The position numbers were made by a program, and so were the translations under genes. The notes beneath the pieces are model-generated. The model saw only the letters and a program-made list of their open reading frames with translations. It had not been told where the DNA came from and ran no database searches. Shown here piece by piece: positions 10,376 through 20,041 of a stretch of 64,000 nucleotides of DNA; within the stretch, counting starts at the first letter, position 1; each line of letters starts with the position of its first letter. The DNA comes from Parasphingorhabdus sp. SCSIO 66989 (GTDB lineage: Bacteria > Pseudomonadota > Alphaproteobacteria > Sphingomonadales > Sphingomonadaceae): NCBI RefSeq assembly GCF_032852305.1, contig NZ_CP136594.1, positions 62,001 to 126,000 on the forward strand. Reading direction: 5' to 3'.

Positions 10376-13015
10376 TCAAAGAGCGCGGCGATACGCTTCT
10401 GAGACCGCGTCTTTGCGATTTTCAACTTCGAGTTTCGCAAAGATATTCTTGAGGTGATGCTTCACCGTTTCTGGTGACACGCCAAGATTGCGAGCGATCA
10501 GCTTTGTCGGTTGTCCTTTTGCCAATTCCGCCAGCACATCGCTTTCCCTTGGCGTGAGGAGCTTGGCAAGCTTTGCGGAATGCATGGACTCATCCCATAA
10601 GCTCAGAATTGTCGTGAGATGCGCATCGTTCGCATCATCAATATGGGCTGTCCGCATCCCCTCAAGAACAGGTGCGAGATTAAGCGATAGATCGAAATAG
10701 GGCCTGACTATTCCCGCATTGTGATGGACTGCCAGCGATCTTTCCAGACACAAGCGCGCCGCCTCTTCGTCTCCCATCTGTGTATAGGCTCCAGCCATTG
10801 CGATTCGCGCGAGCTCGGCGGTTAAGACCCGCCCCATTTGTTCGGCGCGCCGACAGATTTCTTGTCCAAGCACGAGCAATTCTTGCGGTTCCTCTCTTGA
10901 CAAGTGCAGGTTTGATGACGACCGCAGAAAAGCCTCTACAAATATCCAGTTCCAATGGGCGTGCTGTCGCTCTGCCTTCCATGCGCCCACCAGATCACAC
11001 GTCTCATAATGTGCCGCCGCCGCATCGACTTCCCTGCCGCGAACAAGGAGTTCAACGCGCAGCGCATCCAGTGTCGGCAGCATATTGTTGAGCCCATAGA
11101 GTGATCGCTGTTTTATTGTGCGATCCAGATGCTCGATCGCCCGCGGGATAGAGTCCTGCTGGGCAATACAGCGAGTCTTGGTAACATCTCGTGCCTCAAT
11201 CAACTCCATAAAAGTCGCTTCACGCACTTCTGGCACCGCTCTTATATTGGCTTGCGCGTCGTTCAGCCTATCCTGCTCATAAAACATCTTTGCCAGGAAG
11301 CTATTGCCGACGCGTATCAACAGCTCTTCACGGCCGACAAAGCCATCCCAATGGTGCGCGAGATTCTCGCTAAAATACCATGCGGCCCGGTCGAACTCGC
11401 CAGATTGAAAGGCAATCATCCCCAAATGTGGGGAAATGGAAGGCAATTGCGATGAGAAGGCAAGGCGATCACAAACCTCCTCATATTCTGTAACTGTCTT
11501 CTGCGCCTCAATGATCGAACCATGCCGCGCTTCAAGAAAGAATTTGAATGCCAGGAAAAGGCCGAGAATTCTTGGCTCGTCTTCCGATCTGCGGCGAACC
11601 AGCACTTCAATTGCGGGCATGCGTTCCTCAAGAAAGGCATGGATAGGTTCGCAAGCGTCAATCAGCATCGCGCGGCCCAGCTCGACAAGTAACGCCAACT
11701 CCTTGCTATTCAGAAGCAGGTCCTGCGGCTGCTGGTCCAGCAACTGTTGGAAGCGAGGATAGAGATGCTGCGCACCCAATCCGTCTCCCAATGTTATCGC
11801 ACGCAATATCTGCGTACCACTTAATGCAACGCGACCGTCGATGAGAGGCCGTGGCATCTGGCTGAGGAACGACCAGACCTTGGCCGGTCCGTGGCTTAAA
11901 ATGGCCAAGGGTCCGCCAATCTCCTCAAATATCTCAGCGGCAAATTCGGGGTTATGGGCTTCCATCGCATGCTCAATGGCGCGAAAGATATCGCCGCGAT
12001 CGGTGAAATAGCGAGAAGCACGGAGATGAAGCTCTGCTACTGCGCTTGATCCCTTGCGCATCAATGCCTGTTGAAGATACCCCTGCATCACCGGGTGAAG
12101 CTTGAGTGTCAGCACGGGCTCGGTCTGCGAGCTGATGAGCGGGTCAAGCAGGGTAAGTGCCATCAGGGTCGCCTCAGCGCGATCCGTTCCCGTGAGCGCT
12201 TCAGCTATACCTGCATCAATATAATCAATGATCGAGCAATCGATCAGCAAGTCGGCCTGTTCCTTAGGCAGCGTCCCGACGACCTCTTCTGCAAGAAAAC
12301 CAAATAGTTCTGAATGTGGCCGCAGCAGATTCTCGACAAGGTGCGCATTGCCGCCTGGCTGGCTGGCCTTGATGCGAGCAAGCTGCAGCATCATCGGCCA
12401 CCCCTCGGACACCTCCAAAACACGCGTTATCGTTGCATTGTCGCAGGTATCTCCAAGCAATTCGCGTGTTTCCGTATCCGAAAGCGCCAACGCCGCAGCA
12501 TCAATGGCCGTGGCTGTTTCATCGAGAAGAAACCGCGCCAACCGTGCTTCATCAAAATGGCGCGAAGCGAGCAAAACGCGATGCCCATCGGGCAGCAATG
12601 TGACCAACAACTCGATAACAGAATAGGCCTCTTCGCCTGCAATGCGCTCGAAATCATCAATGACCAGCACCGACGGCTCGGATTTGTTCTCTAAGGTCGC
12701 GATGATCGCTGAAATCGTTGGCCGACATTCGGCAAATGCCGTGTCTGAACGTGCCAGAGCCAGCCGCAAAGACTGGACAAAGTTCTCCGCTTCGGAATCG
12801 GAGTTCTCACAGGTCAGCCATGCCAGTGTTGCACCTTGATACTCAAATCTGGCACCGATCTGGCCTAACAGCGTGCTTTTGCCAAAGCCGCCCGGCGCCA
12901 GCAAAATTGTGAGCGGATAATCTGTTCCTGAGACTATGCGATTAACCAGAGCTTGTCTGAGCACCTGATTGCGCAGCACTTTGGGCGGACGATATTTGCG
13001 CTCTTCCACTTTCAT
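10376..13015 (-). CDS. MalT-like LuxR-family ATP-dependent transcriptional regulator
   Basis: Large STAND-type activator of 879 residues. Residues 40-48 are a Walker A loop (APGGFGKST), a Walker B-like VLVIDDFE follows near 125, and a long helical repeat region fills the middle. Residues 820-879 are a LuxR helix-turn-helix (LTPRESDVLAEL ... KLIARNLGVSPETVKHHL). MalT-type proteins bind ATP and an inducer, oligomerise and activate nearby operons. I take the ATG at 13015, since the family start KYRPPK follows at once and GGGGGA lies upstream; a frame opening at 13123 adds 36 unlike residues. It is divergent from the TonB/amidohydrolase/HyuA/DUF917 operon and is its likely activator. Confidence 0.88.
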   Translation of the reverse strand: MKVEERKYRPPKVLRNQVLRQALVNRIVSGTDYPLTILLAPGGFGKSTLLGQIGARFEYQGATLAWLTCENSDSEAENFVQSLRLALARSDTAFAECRPTISAIIATLENKSEPSVLVIDDFERIAGEEAYSVIELLVTLLPDGHRVLLASRHFDEARLARFLLDETATAIDAAALALSDTETRELLGDTCDNATITRVLEVSEGWPMMLQLARIKASQPGGNAHLVENLLRPHSELFGFLAEEVVGTLPKEQADLLIDCSIIDYIDAGIAEALTGTDRAEATLMALTLLDPLISSQTEPVLTLKLHPVMQGYLQQALMRKGSSAVAELHLRASRYFTDRGDIFRAIEHAMEAHNPEFAAEIFEEIGGPLAILSHGPAKVWSFLSQMPRPLIDGRVALSGTQILRAITLGDGLGAQHLYPRFQQLLDQQPQDLLLNSKELALLVELGRAMLIDACEPIHAFLEERMPAIEVLVRRRSEDEPRILGLFLAFKFFLEARHGSIIEAQKTVTEYEEVCDRLAFSSQLPSISPHLGMIAFQSGEFDRAAWYFSENLAHHWDGFVGREELLIRVGNSFLAKMFYEQDRLNDAQANIRAVPEVREATFMELIEARDVTKTRCIAQQDSIPRAIEHLDRTIKQRSLYGLNNMLPTLDALRVELLVRGREVDAAAAHYETCDLVGAWKAERQHAHWNWIFVEAFLRSSSNLHLSREEPQELLVLGQEICRRAEQMGRVLTAELARIAMAGAYTQMGDEEAARLCLERSLAVHHNAGIVRPYFDLSLNLAPVLEGMRTAHIDDANDAHLTTILSLWDESMHSAKLAKLLTPRESDVLAELAKGQPTKLIARNLGVSPETVKHHLKNIFAKLEVENRKDAVSEAYRRAL

Positions 13016-13022
13016 CTGTGCG

Positions 13023-13052
13023 CATCCCCCAAGGTTCTCGGCACATCCCCCA
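13023..13052. promoter_or_regulatory. two direct CATCCCCCA repeats, MalT-box-like, in the divergent regulator/TonB intergenic region
   Basis: CATCCCCCA occurs at 13023-13031 and again at 13044-13052, exactly 21 bases (two helical turns) apart. On the minus strand these read TGGGGGATG, close to the MalT box GGGGATGAGG of enteric bacteria. The copy nearest the regulator also serves as its Shine-Dalgarno region, which would couple binding and autoregulation. The rest of 13016-13291 holds no gene; the receptor ribosome site is GGGAGGG near 13277. Confidence 0.4.
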
Positions 13053-13291
13053 CCTGCATTATTGCGCAAGATGCGATCATGCGACGACAAAGACAAGTAG
13101 GGGAAAGAAGATGGGACCAGCATGGTTGTTTAAGGCGGAAGTTCACCGTCATTTTGGACCAAACATCCCATTTTGTGTGACCCGTGCGTCGCCGCTGATC
13201 ACTACTGAGGCAATAGCCTCAAAATCTTATGCTGCGACCGGGTCAGGCTCCAAAGAGCCGAATTGAATTGATCAAGGGAGGGATCAAAATC

Positions 13292-15430
13292 ATGAGAAAC
13301 TCTAAATTGCTTTCAGCTTGCAGTGTGTTCGCACTGATTGCCTATCCGGGCCATGCATTCGCTCAGAGCAGCGAGCCTGCGGAACAAGAAGCGGAACAGG
13401 AGGCCGAAGACACGCAATACGGCAATACGATTATTGTCACAGCGCAGCGGCGTGAGGAGAATCTTCAGGAAGTTCCTGCGCAGATCACTGCCTTTACCGC
13501 GGACATGATCGAAGACGCCAGCATCAGGTCGACGCAGGATTTTGTTAATCTCACACCCAACATGTCGCTCGACAGTTCAGACACCTATAACAACACCTTT
13601 GTGGTGGTGCGCGGTGTAACCCAGATCAACAATGCCGATGCACCGGTTGCGATCGTCATCGATGGCGTGCCGCAGAATGATCAGAAGCAGTTCAACATGA
13701 ATCTGTTTGATGTTGAGCGGATCGAGGTGCTCAAAGGGCCTCAAGGCGCGCTTTATGGCCGTAATGCCATTGGCGGCGCGGTCAACATCGTGACGCGTGA
13801 GCCGACCGACTATCTCTCTGGCTTCGCCATGGCGAGCTATGGCCGAGGCGATGCGGTCAATCTGTCGGCGGGCATTTCCGGGCCTCTGGGCACCGACAAT
13901 ATCAAATTCCGCCTCTCCGGTGTCTATGTCACCGATAATGGCCGGATCAACAACACTTTCGCCAATGAGAACGTGGATTTTGTCGACCACGATTATACCA
14001 TCCGCGGTCGGATCACGGCCGATGCTGCTGATTGGCTCGAACTTGATCTGAGAGGATCTTACCGTGACTTCGATGCTGGAAGCCAGTTCGACTCCGTCGT
14101 GTTCAGCGGCGATGCGAATGATTTTGTTAATCCGCAAAACAATCTGATTGGCTTCACAACCGGCGAGCAATGGGACCTCACATTCAAAGCCGATGCGGAT
14201 TTGGGCTTTGCAACCCTGACCAGCATCACCGGTTATAATGACGTATCCGAGGTTAATCGTGGCGATCTCGACTTCCGCAACCCGGTCGACAGTCCCGGTG
14301 GTTTTCTTGGCCTGGGCATCCAGGTCGGGCAAGGCCAGGATCGCTTTGTCGAACTGTTCAGCCAGGAATTGCGCTTCACTTCACCCGATGATCAACCTGT
14401 GCGCTGGATTGCCGGGGTCTATTATCTCAATACCCAAAGAGCGTTGCGCACACGGGGTTTCGTTGACCTTGATGGAACGTTCGAACAGATCGATAATCCA
14501 GCGCTTTTGCTGATCGATCGACAGGAAGCGAACGAGTTCGACTCATACGCCGTATTTGGTCAGCTTGACGTTGACTTGACGGACTCGCTCACCCTGTCGG
14601 CTGGCCTGCGCTATGACCGGGATGATCGTGAACAAACTGATCTTGCAACCAATAATGTGCGCTCCGCCTCCTATGATTCAGTGCAGCCAAAGGTCACTCT
14701 GACGTATAATTTTGACGACGAAAAACTGCTCTATGCCACGTATGCGACCGGCTTCCGCTCCGGCGGTTTCAACGCTCCGGGCGTCGCTTTGGATAGCTTT
14801 GAGGATGAAACACTCGAAAATTTTGAGGTTGGCTTCAAAACCACGCTGGCTAACGGGAAGCTGCGCTTTAACGGTGCGGCCTATCTCTCAAATGTCAATG
14901 ATTTCCAGTTCTTCTTTGTTGAGGCAGCAACGGCCTCGCAGATTATCTCCAACATCGACAGGGTGCGGTTGTTCGGTTTTGAACTTGAGGCCCAGTATTT
15001 CCCGCGTAGCGACTTACAGTTTTTCGCCGCTTTGGGCAGCACCGACAGCGATATCAGGGAAATCACTGTCTTTCCCGGAAATGAAGGTAATCGCACACCG
15101 AAGACCACGCGCTATACCGTCAATATGGGGGCGCAATACACGCCAGAATTGAGCGATGATCTCGATGGCTTCTTCCGCATCGACTATGAGCATCGCGGTG
15201 ATCGTTTCTGGCAAGTTGATAATGTAGACGTGCAAGAGCCGCTTAATTTGCTCAATTTCAGGCTCGGGATCGAGAATGACACCTTCGGTGTCTATTTCTG
15301 GGGCAAGAACATCACAGGAGAGAGATTCTTCACCGACTTCAATCCGCGCGAATTCTCCGGGCTTGATATTGATATCGGCTTCCGGGGACAGCCCGCAACA
15401 TATGGCGTAGAAGCCCGCTTCAACTTCTAG
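13292..15430 (+). CDS. TonB-dependent receptor of the hydantoinase-type operon
   Basis: Outer-membrane transporter of 712 residues. The signal peptide covers residues 1-24 (ending AFA-Q), followed by a Glu-rich linker, TonB-box-like NTIIVTAQRREE and a plug domain (IRSTQDFVNLTPNM, VVRGVTQINNADAPVAIVID, VEVLKGPQGALYGRNAIGGA-type sequence). The barrel ends in YGVEARFNF. It belongs to the smaller sphingomonad subfamily with the RREENLQEVP start. I chose the ATG at 13292, which has GGGAGGG upstream. It is the first gene of an operon with an amidohydrolase 13 bases downstream, so it probably imports that pathway's substrate. Confidence 0.9.
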   Translation: MRNSKLLSACSVFALIAYPGHAFAQSSEPAEQEAEQEAEDTQYGNTIIVTAQRREENLQEVPAQITAFTADMIEDASIRSTQDFVNLTPNMSLDSSDTYNNTFVVVRGVTQINNADAPVAIVIDGVPQNDQKQFNMNLFDVERIEVLKGPQGALYGRNAIGGAVNIVTREPTDYLSGFAMASYGRGDAVNLSAGISGPLGTDNIKFRLSGVYVTDNGRINNTFANENVDFVDHDYTIRGRITADAADWLELDLRGSYRDFDAGSQFDSVVFSGDANDFVNPQNNLIGFTTGEQWDLTFKADADLGFATLTSITGYNDVSEVNRGDLDFRNPVDSPGGFLGLGIQVGQGQDRFVELFSQELRFTSPDDQPVRWIAGVYYLNTQRALRTRGFVDLDGTFEQIDNPALLLIDRQEANEFDSYAVFGQLDVDLTDSLTLSAGLRYDRDDREQTDLATNNVRSASYDSVQPKVTLTYNFDDEKLLYATYATGFRSGGFNAPGVALDSFEDETLENFEVGFKTTLANGKLRFNGAAYLSNVNDFQFFFVEAATASQIISNIDRVRLFGFELEAQYFPRSDLQFFAALGSTDSDIREITVFPGNEGNRTPKTTRYTVNMGAQYTPELSDDLDGFFRIDYEHRGDRFWQVDNVDVQEPLNLLNFRLGIENDTFGVYFWGKNITGERFFTDFNPREFSGLDIDIGFRGQPATYGVEARFNF

Positions 15431-15443
15431 GTCGGGGCAGACC

Positions 15444-16679
15444 ATGTCATTCGCTCTCACAAACTTTCGCCTGTTTGATGGCGAGAACCTTCTGGACGGC
15501 TTGCATCGGGCGGTTGTGGTTGAAGGCGATCGCATTGCTGACATCTATGACAGCGTGGAGGCGCTGTCGCCCGAGGTTGAGCGCATCGACCTGAACGGCT
15601 CCACCTTGATGCCGGGCCTGATTGATGCGCATTTTCATTGCAACAGCCCTTCGCTCGATGTCGGGTCGATCGACCATTTGCATCCCTCGCATCTGGCCCA
15701 ATTTGCGCGCGAACATCTTGAATCCATGCTCAATCGTGGCTTCACCACAGTGCGAGACGCGGGCGGGGCGGATTACGGCTTGGTCAAATCCATCGAGGAA
15801 GGCCTTATCAGCGGGCCACGGCTGTTCATTGCCGGCCGTGCTATCTCGCAAACAGGCGGGCATGGCGATTTGCGCGCAGCGCATGCATTTGAGCCTTGTG
15901 GGTGCGGCTATAAGGGTGTGCTCGCAATGGTCGTCGACGGCGAAGATGCCATGCGCGCCGCCGTGCGCAATGAACTGCGCAAGGGCGCGCATCAGATCAA
16001 ATTATTTGTTTCCGGCGGCGTGCTTTCGCCGACCGATCCCATCTGGATGGACCAGTTTACCGATGTCGAGATCAAAGCAGCGGTTGAAGAAGCGGAACGC
16101 TGGCGCACCTATGTCATGGCGCATTCGCATACTGCTGAGGCATCAACCCGATGCTCGGTCAATGGCGTGCGCTCAATTGAGCATGGTACTTTGATCGACG
16201 CTGAGGCGGCAAAAATCATTGCTGATCATCAGACATATGTTGTCCCGACAATCTCGGTCATGCAATCGCTGGGCGAAGAGGTCAAAACCCTGCCACAGGC
16301 GGCGATGGATAAGCTGGACCGACTCCTCGATGAAGCAGGTGAAGCGATTGCCCATTGTCACAAGGCGGGGGTCAAGCTTGGCCTGGGAACCGACCTTTTC
16401 GGGGAATTGCACGGACGCGAGCTGAACGAGTTTACCGCGCGGGCGCAAATTGACGGCGCGCTTAACGCCTTGCGCTCGGCAACCAGTGTCAATGCCGAAG
16501 TCATGGACATGAAGGGCCAAATCGGGGTGATCCAAAAAGGCGCATTCGCAGACATGATCGCCATAGACGGAAACCCGATTGAGAATATTGGCCTGTTCGA
16601 CGATCCGGACAACACGATCAGAATGATCATGCGCGGCGGAAAGACCATACGAAACACATTGGACTGCGGAGTAGCCTGA
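15444..16679 (+). CDS. metal-dependent amidohydrolase (imidazolonepropionase/Xaa-Pro dipeptidase-like)
   Basis: Cytosolic TIM-barrel amidohydrolase with no signal peptide. The metal ligands are visible: HxH at residues 63 and 65 (DAHFHCN), a candidate carbamylated Lys 186 (HQIKLFVSGG), His 227 or 229 (AHSHT), His 247 (EHGTL) and Asp 317 (LGTD). The C-terminal GVIQKGAFADMIAIDGNP is typical of the cyclic-imide and peptidase amidohydrolases. Members cleave C-N bonds in rings or peptides; the exact substrate is not readable. It lies between a TonB receptor and a HyuA-type gene (1-base gap), so a hydrolytic step in the same pathway is likely. Confidence 0.85.
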   Translation: MSFALTNFRLFDGENLLDGLHRAVVVEGDRIADIYDSVEALSPEVERIDLNGSTLMPGLIDAHFHCNSPSLDVGSIDHLHPSHLAQFAREHLESMLNRGFTTVRDAGGADYGLVKSIEEGLISGPRLFIAGRAISQTGGHGDLRAAHAFEPCGCGYKGVLAMVVDGEDAMRAAVRNELRKGAHQIKLFVSGGVLSPTDPIWMDQFTDVEIKAAVEEAERWRTYVMAHSHTAEASTRCSVNGVRSIEHGTLIDAEAAKIIADHQTYVVPTISVMQSLGEEVKTLPQAAMDKLDRLLDEAGEAIAHCHKAGVKLGLGTDLFGELHGRELNEFTARAQIDGALNALRSATSVNAEVMDMKGQIGVIQKGAFADMIAIDGNPIENIGLFDDPDNTIRMIMRGGKTIRNTLDCGVA

Positions 16680-16680
16680 A

Positions 16681-18261
16681 ATGACCAAAGCCTCGAACGG
16701 ACGCTCTTCAGCGTCAAAACTCCGACTGGGCATTGATGTCGGCGGAACGAACACCGATGCGGTTCTGATGGACGGTGATAATGTCGTCGGCGCGGTCAAG
16801 CGCGCGACATCTGAAGACATTGCACAAGGCGTGATCGACGCGGTCACCGCCTTGCTAGACGAGACGAGCTCGTCTCCGTCCGAGGTGTCTCGGGTGATGA
16901 TCGGGACGACGCAATTTGTGAACGCCTTTTTGCAGCGGCGCAATCTGGCCCGCACCGCCGTTTTGCGCGCGGCTTTGCCAAAAACAGACGGGGTTCCGCC
17001 CAAGGTGTGCTGGCCCGAGGATCTGCTGGCGAAGATCGGCCATAATGTGCACATGGTCGAGGGCGGCGCTTTCTACACCGGCAAGGATTATCGCACGCTG
17101 GATACAGATGCGGTCGCCAGAATTGCAGCGCAACTGGTGGAAGACGGCGTTGAGTCTCTGGCAATTTCCAGCGTCTTCGCCCCGATACGGCCCGATCTTG
17201 AAGAGGCGATTGCAGATATAGTGGCTGACATCGCCCCCGGCATAGCGATCACAAAGTCTGCCGATCTCGGCGGTGTGGGGCTGGTAGATCGAGAGAATGC
17301 GGCCATCATCAATGCAAGTCTGGTGCCTTTCGCGCATCAGGTGGTCGCTTCGATGCAAGGCGCATTTCGTGACATGGGGTTCGCGGTCAGTCCCTTGTAC
17401 AGCCAGAATGACGGTACGTTGATTACCGGAGAGCGCGCCGAGGCCTTTCCGATCCTGACATGCGCGGCGGGACCGACCAACTCGATCCGCGGTGCCGGTT
17501 TCCTGACCGGCTCGCAAGATGCCGTCGTTGTCGATATTGGCGGCACCACCACGGATATCGGGTTTCTCACCAAGGGGTTTCCTCGGGAAACTTCCAGTGC
17601 AAATTACATTGGCGGCGTCCGCACCAACTTCCGCATGCCGGACATATTGTCGATCGCGCTGGGCGGTGGATCGCATGTGAAGACCGATGGCGACAACATC
17701 TCGATTGGCCCTGAATCTGTTGGCTTCCGCTTGACAGAAGAAGCGATGATCTTTGGTGGAACGGCCACCACGGCGACGGATATTGCGGTCGGCTCGGGCC
17801 TTGCCAGCTTGGGCGATGTCACCAAGGTCCAGTCTCTGCCGGATGATCTATTGAAGCAAGCGGTCGGCATGATGCAGCACATGGTTGAAGATGCCATCGA
17901 CCAGATGCGTTCGAGTGCGAAGCCTATAGACGTGATTTTGGTTGGTGGCGGTTCCATCCTGATTGGCAATGATTTGCGCGGCGCGGCGCGGCTGTTGCGG
18001 CCGGAACATGCAGGCGTTGCCAATGCCGTGGGCGCTGCCATTGCGCAGGTCAGCGGGCGGATCGACAAGCTCTATGACTATGGCGAGGCTGGCCGCGAAG
18101 CAGCGCTTGAGCGTGCGAAGAGCGATGCGATTGCCAACGCAGTCTCCGCAGGCGCGACAGAGAATACAGTCGAAATAGTCGATATCGAAGAACTGCCGAT
18201 GACGCATATGCAAAGTTCGGCAGTGCAAGTGCGCGTCAATGCGGTTGGCGAACTGAGCTGA
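16681..18261 (+). CDS. hydantoinase/oxoprolinase family protein, HyuA-type (stand-alone)
   Basis: ATPase of the acetate-kinase/Hsp70-like fold used in ATP-dependent opening of hydantoin or 5-oxoproline rings. Phosphate-1 loop IDVGGTNTD is near residues 18-26, phosphate-2 DIGGTTTDIG near 284, and a third glycine motif VILVGGGSIL near 418. At 526 residues it is shorter than classic HyuA (~690), and no HyuB partner follows; instead a DUF917 gene starts 16 bases later. This short HyuA next to DUF917 is a recurring arrangement (family knowledge). Its single-base gap from the amidohydrolase indicates one operon. Confidence 0.85.
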   Translation: MTKASNGRSSASKLRLGIDVGGTNTDAVLMDGDNVVGAVKRATSEDIAQGVIDAVTALLDETSSSPSEVSRVMIGTTQFVNAFLQRRNLARTAVLRAALPKTDGVPPKVCWPEDLLAKIGHNVHMVEGGAFYTGKDYRTLDTDAVARIAAQLVEDGVESLAISSVFAPIRPDLEEAIADIVADIAPGIAITKSADLGGVGLVDRENAAIINASLVPFAHQVVASMQGAFRDMGFAVSPLYSQNDGTLITGERAEAFPILTCAAGPTNSIRGAGFLTGSQDAVVVDIGGTTTDIGFLTKGFPRETSSANYIGGVRTNFRMPDILSIALGGGSHVKTDGDNISIGPESVGFRLTEEAMIFGGTATTATDIAVGSGLASLGDVTKVQSLPDDLLKQAVGMMQHMVEDAIDQMRSSAKPIDVILVGGGSILIGNDLRGAARLLRPEHAGVANAVGAAIAQVSGRIDKLYDYGEAGREAALERAKSDAIANAVSAGATENTVEIVDIEELPMTHMQSSAVQVRVNAVGELS

Positions 18262-18277
18262 GGCGGGAGACAGGGCG

Positions 18278-19378
18278 ATGAGCATTATCCAAAACCAGAA
18301 TGACATCCGCGATATGGCACGCGGCGCGGTTTTCCTGGGCGCAGGCGGCGGGGGTGACCCGCAAATTGGGGAGCTTTTTCTGCACAATCAATTGGCGCAG
18401 GGACGCAAGCCAAATATCGTTTCGGCAGAGACACTTGATGATGACGCCTTTGTCGTCTCAATCGCCGGGGTTGGCGCTCCTACGGTTCTGGTCGAATATC
18501 TTGTGAGCGAAGCCCATTTGCTCGACCTGCTTGAGAAAGCCGAGGCATTTTATGGCCGCAAGGTTGATGCCCTGATTTCCGCAGAAATCGGTGGCGCAAA
18601 TTCGATGTTCCCGCTGGCACTCAGCGCGTCCACGGGATTGCCCGTTATTGACGCCGATGGAATGGGCCGCGCATTTCCGCATCTCGAAATGACAACATTC
18701 AGCGTCTATGGCTCCAAGGCAACGCCCGCAATCGTTACCGATGAATTGGGCAATAAGGTCACGCTCGATTTGCTGACAGATCGTCTGGCTGAGGAAACCC
18801 TGAGGCCAGTCGTGGCAGCCCTTGGCGCCATGGTCTTTTCAGCGATCTATCCGATGACGGCGAAATTCGTAAAGGCAAACGCCGTACATGGTTCGATAAC
18901 GCACAGCCTCGCTATCGGCAGATGTATCCGCGAAGGCCGCGACAAGAGCGAAGATGTCTTCGAAACGCTGCTGCAATATCTCAATCAACCCGATGAAGAT
19001 CGTCACGCCAAAATTCTGTTTGATGGCAAGATTGTCGATGTTTCGCACGAAACACGTGACGGATGGCATTGGGGCAAGGCGGTCTTGCGACCGCTCGATA
19101 ACGGTCCGGACGAATTCGAGATCGAGATTCAGAATGAATTTATCATCGCGCGCAAAAACGGCGAGCCAGCAGCAGTGGTCCCCGAGCTTATCATCGTCCT
19201 TGACCGCGAAACAGGTGAACCGATGACCGCAGAGATGCTGCGTTACGGTTTGCGTGTGAAGGTCGTCGGATATAGCTCTGCTGAAATCATGCGCCGCCCT
19301 GAATGTTTGGAGGTCTGGGGACCAAAGGCATTTGGCCTCGACATGGACTTTATGCCCATTTCCGAATGCGTGGCCTGA
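18278..19378 (+). CDS. DUF917 (S-methyl-thiohydantoin desulfurase-like) protein
   Basis: Cytosolic protein of 366 residues with the DUF917 hallmarks: RGAVFLGAGGGGDP near the N-terminus, SAEIGGANSMFPL, and the acidic motif LPVIDADGMGRAFPHLEM. A beta-rich C-terminal domain contains a PELIIVLDRETGEPM segment. The Pfam families are named for S-methyl-thiohydantoin desulfurase, and members nearly always sit beside hydantoinase-type genes, as here. I infer action on a hydantoin-like ring, perhaps a 2-thio or S-methyl form. It is the last gene of the operon; about 125 bases with no recognisable feature follow. Confidence 0.85.
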   Translation: MSIIQNQNDIRDMARGAVFLGAGGGGDPQIGELFLHNQLAQGRKPNIVSAETLDDDAFVVSIAGVGAPTVLVEYLVSEAHLLDLLEKAEAFYGRKVDALISAEIGGANSMFPLALSASTGLPVIDADGMGRAFPHLEMTTFSVYGSKATPAIVTDELGNKVTLDLLTDRLAEETLRPVVAALGAMVFSAIYPMTAKFVKANAVHGSITHSLAIGRCIREGRDKSEDVFETLLQYLNQPDEDRHAKILFDGKIVDVSHETRDGWHWGKAVLRPLDNGPDEFEIEIQNEFIIARKNGEPAAVVPELIIVLDRETGEPMTAEMLRYGLRVKVVGYSSAEIMRRPECLEVWGPKAFGLDMDFMPISECVA

Positions 19379-19504
19379 TTCCCTGTTGCTAGTGTGGCTG
19401 TTGCATGAGCTTCGAGTTTGTTAGGTGGCAGGGTCCCGGCACCGTGCGCTTACTATAGCTTGAATTCTGTTAAGCAGCTCTTCGGTGAATAATTGCCTTG
19501 CTTA

Positions 19505-20041
19505 TCAGTCCTTTTTCAGCGCACCCAGCGCGGCGAATGGGCTTTCCTTCTCTTCACCCTCGCGCAAAATGCCTTTCCGGCTGATCGCCGCATCAGCATT
19601 AGGTCCGCGCGGATAAGGGTCTAGCGCCAGTGCCAGCGTCTGCGCCACAGCCTCGCCGATATCAAAACGGCCATTGTCCATTGGCATAAGGTCGATATCA
19701 TCCTGCTCGACCAGTATCTCGGCTTCATCGCTGTCATCTGCCAGCGTCTCTTCGGCGACAAAGTGGAGTTGAAATGGCTGGTTAATATGGCTGGCAAAAT
19801 CCTCCAGCGTGATAACACAGCTTTGGACAATATCGGCCCTAAGTGTGCCGGTGACATGCACATCCTCGCCCTGGCGTTCATAGGAACAGTCTGCCGACAG
19901 CGTATTGATGCGCACGAGGCCAAAGCGCGCAGCTAATGCGGCGCATTCTGCTTCGCTTGCGGTAATGCTCGCAGGCGCCTGTTCCAACTGTGCGGCAAAA
20001 GCCAAACGCGACAGTTCTGCTAGGTGCGTATCACCACTCAT
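19505..20041 (-). CDS. YceD family (DUF177) protein linked to 23S rRNA/ribosome biogenesis
   Basis: Acidic 178-residue protein matching the DUF177/YceD family: a central VQSCVITLEDFASHI followed by F-x-L-x-F (FQLHFVAEE), then IDLMPMDNGRFDIGEAVAQTLALALDPYPRGP. YceD affects large-subunit rRNA accumulation in bacteria and plastids. In most bacteria it precedes rpmF; here it follows the cytochrome bc1 chaperone gene, overlapping it by four bases, as is common in sphingomonads. The annotation is family-level. Confidence 0.85.
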   Translation of the reverse strand: MSGDTHLAELSRLAFAAQLEQAPASITASEAECAALAARFGLVRINTLSADCSYERQGEDVHVTGTLRADIVQSCVITLEDFASHINQPFQLHFVAEETLADDSDEAEILVEQDDIDLMPMDNGRFDIGEAVAQTLALALDPYPRGPNADAAISRKGILREGEEKESPFAALGALKKD

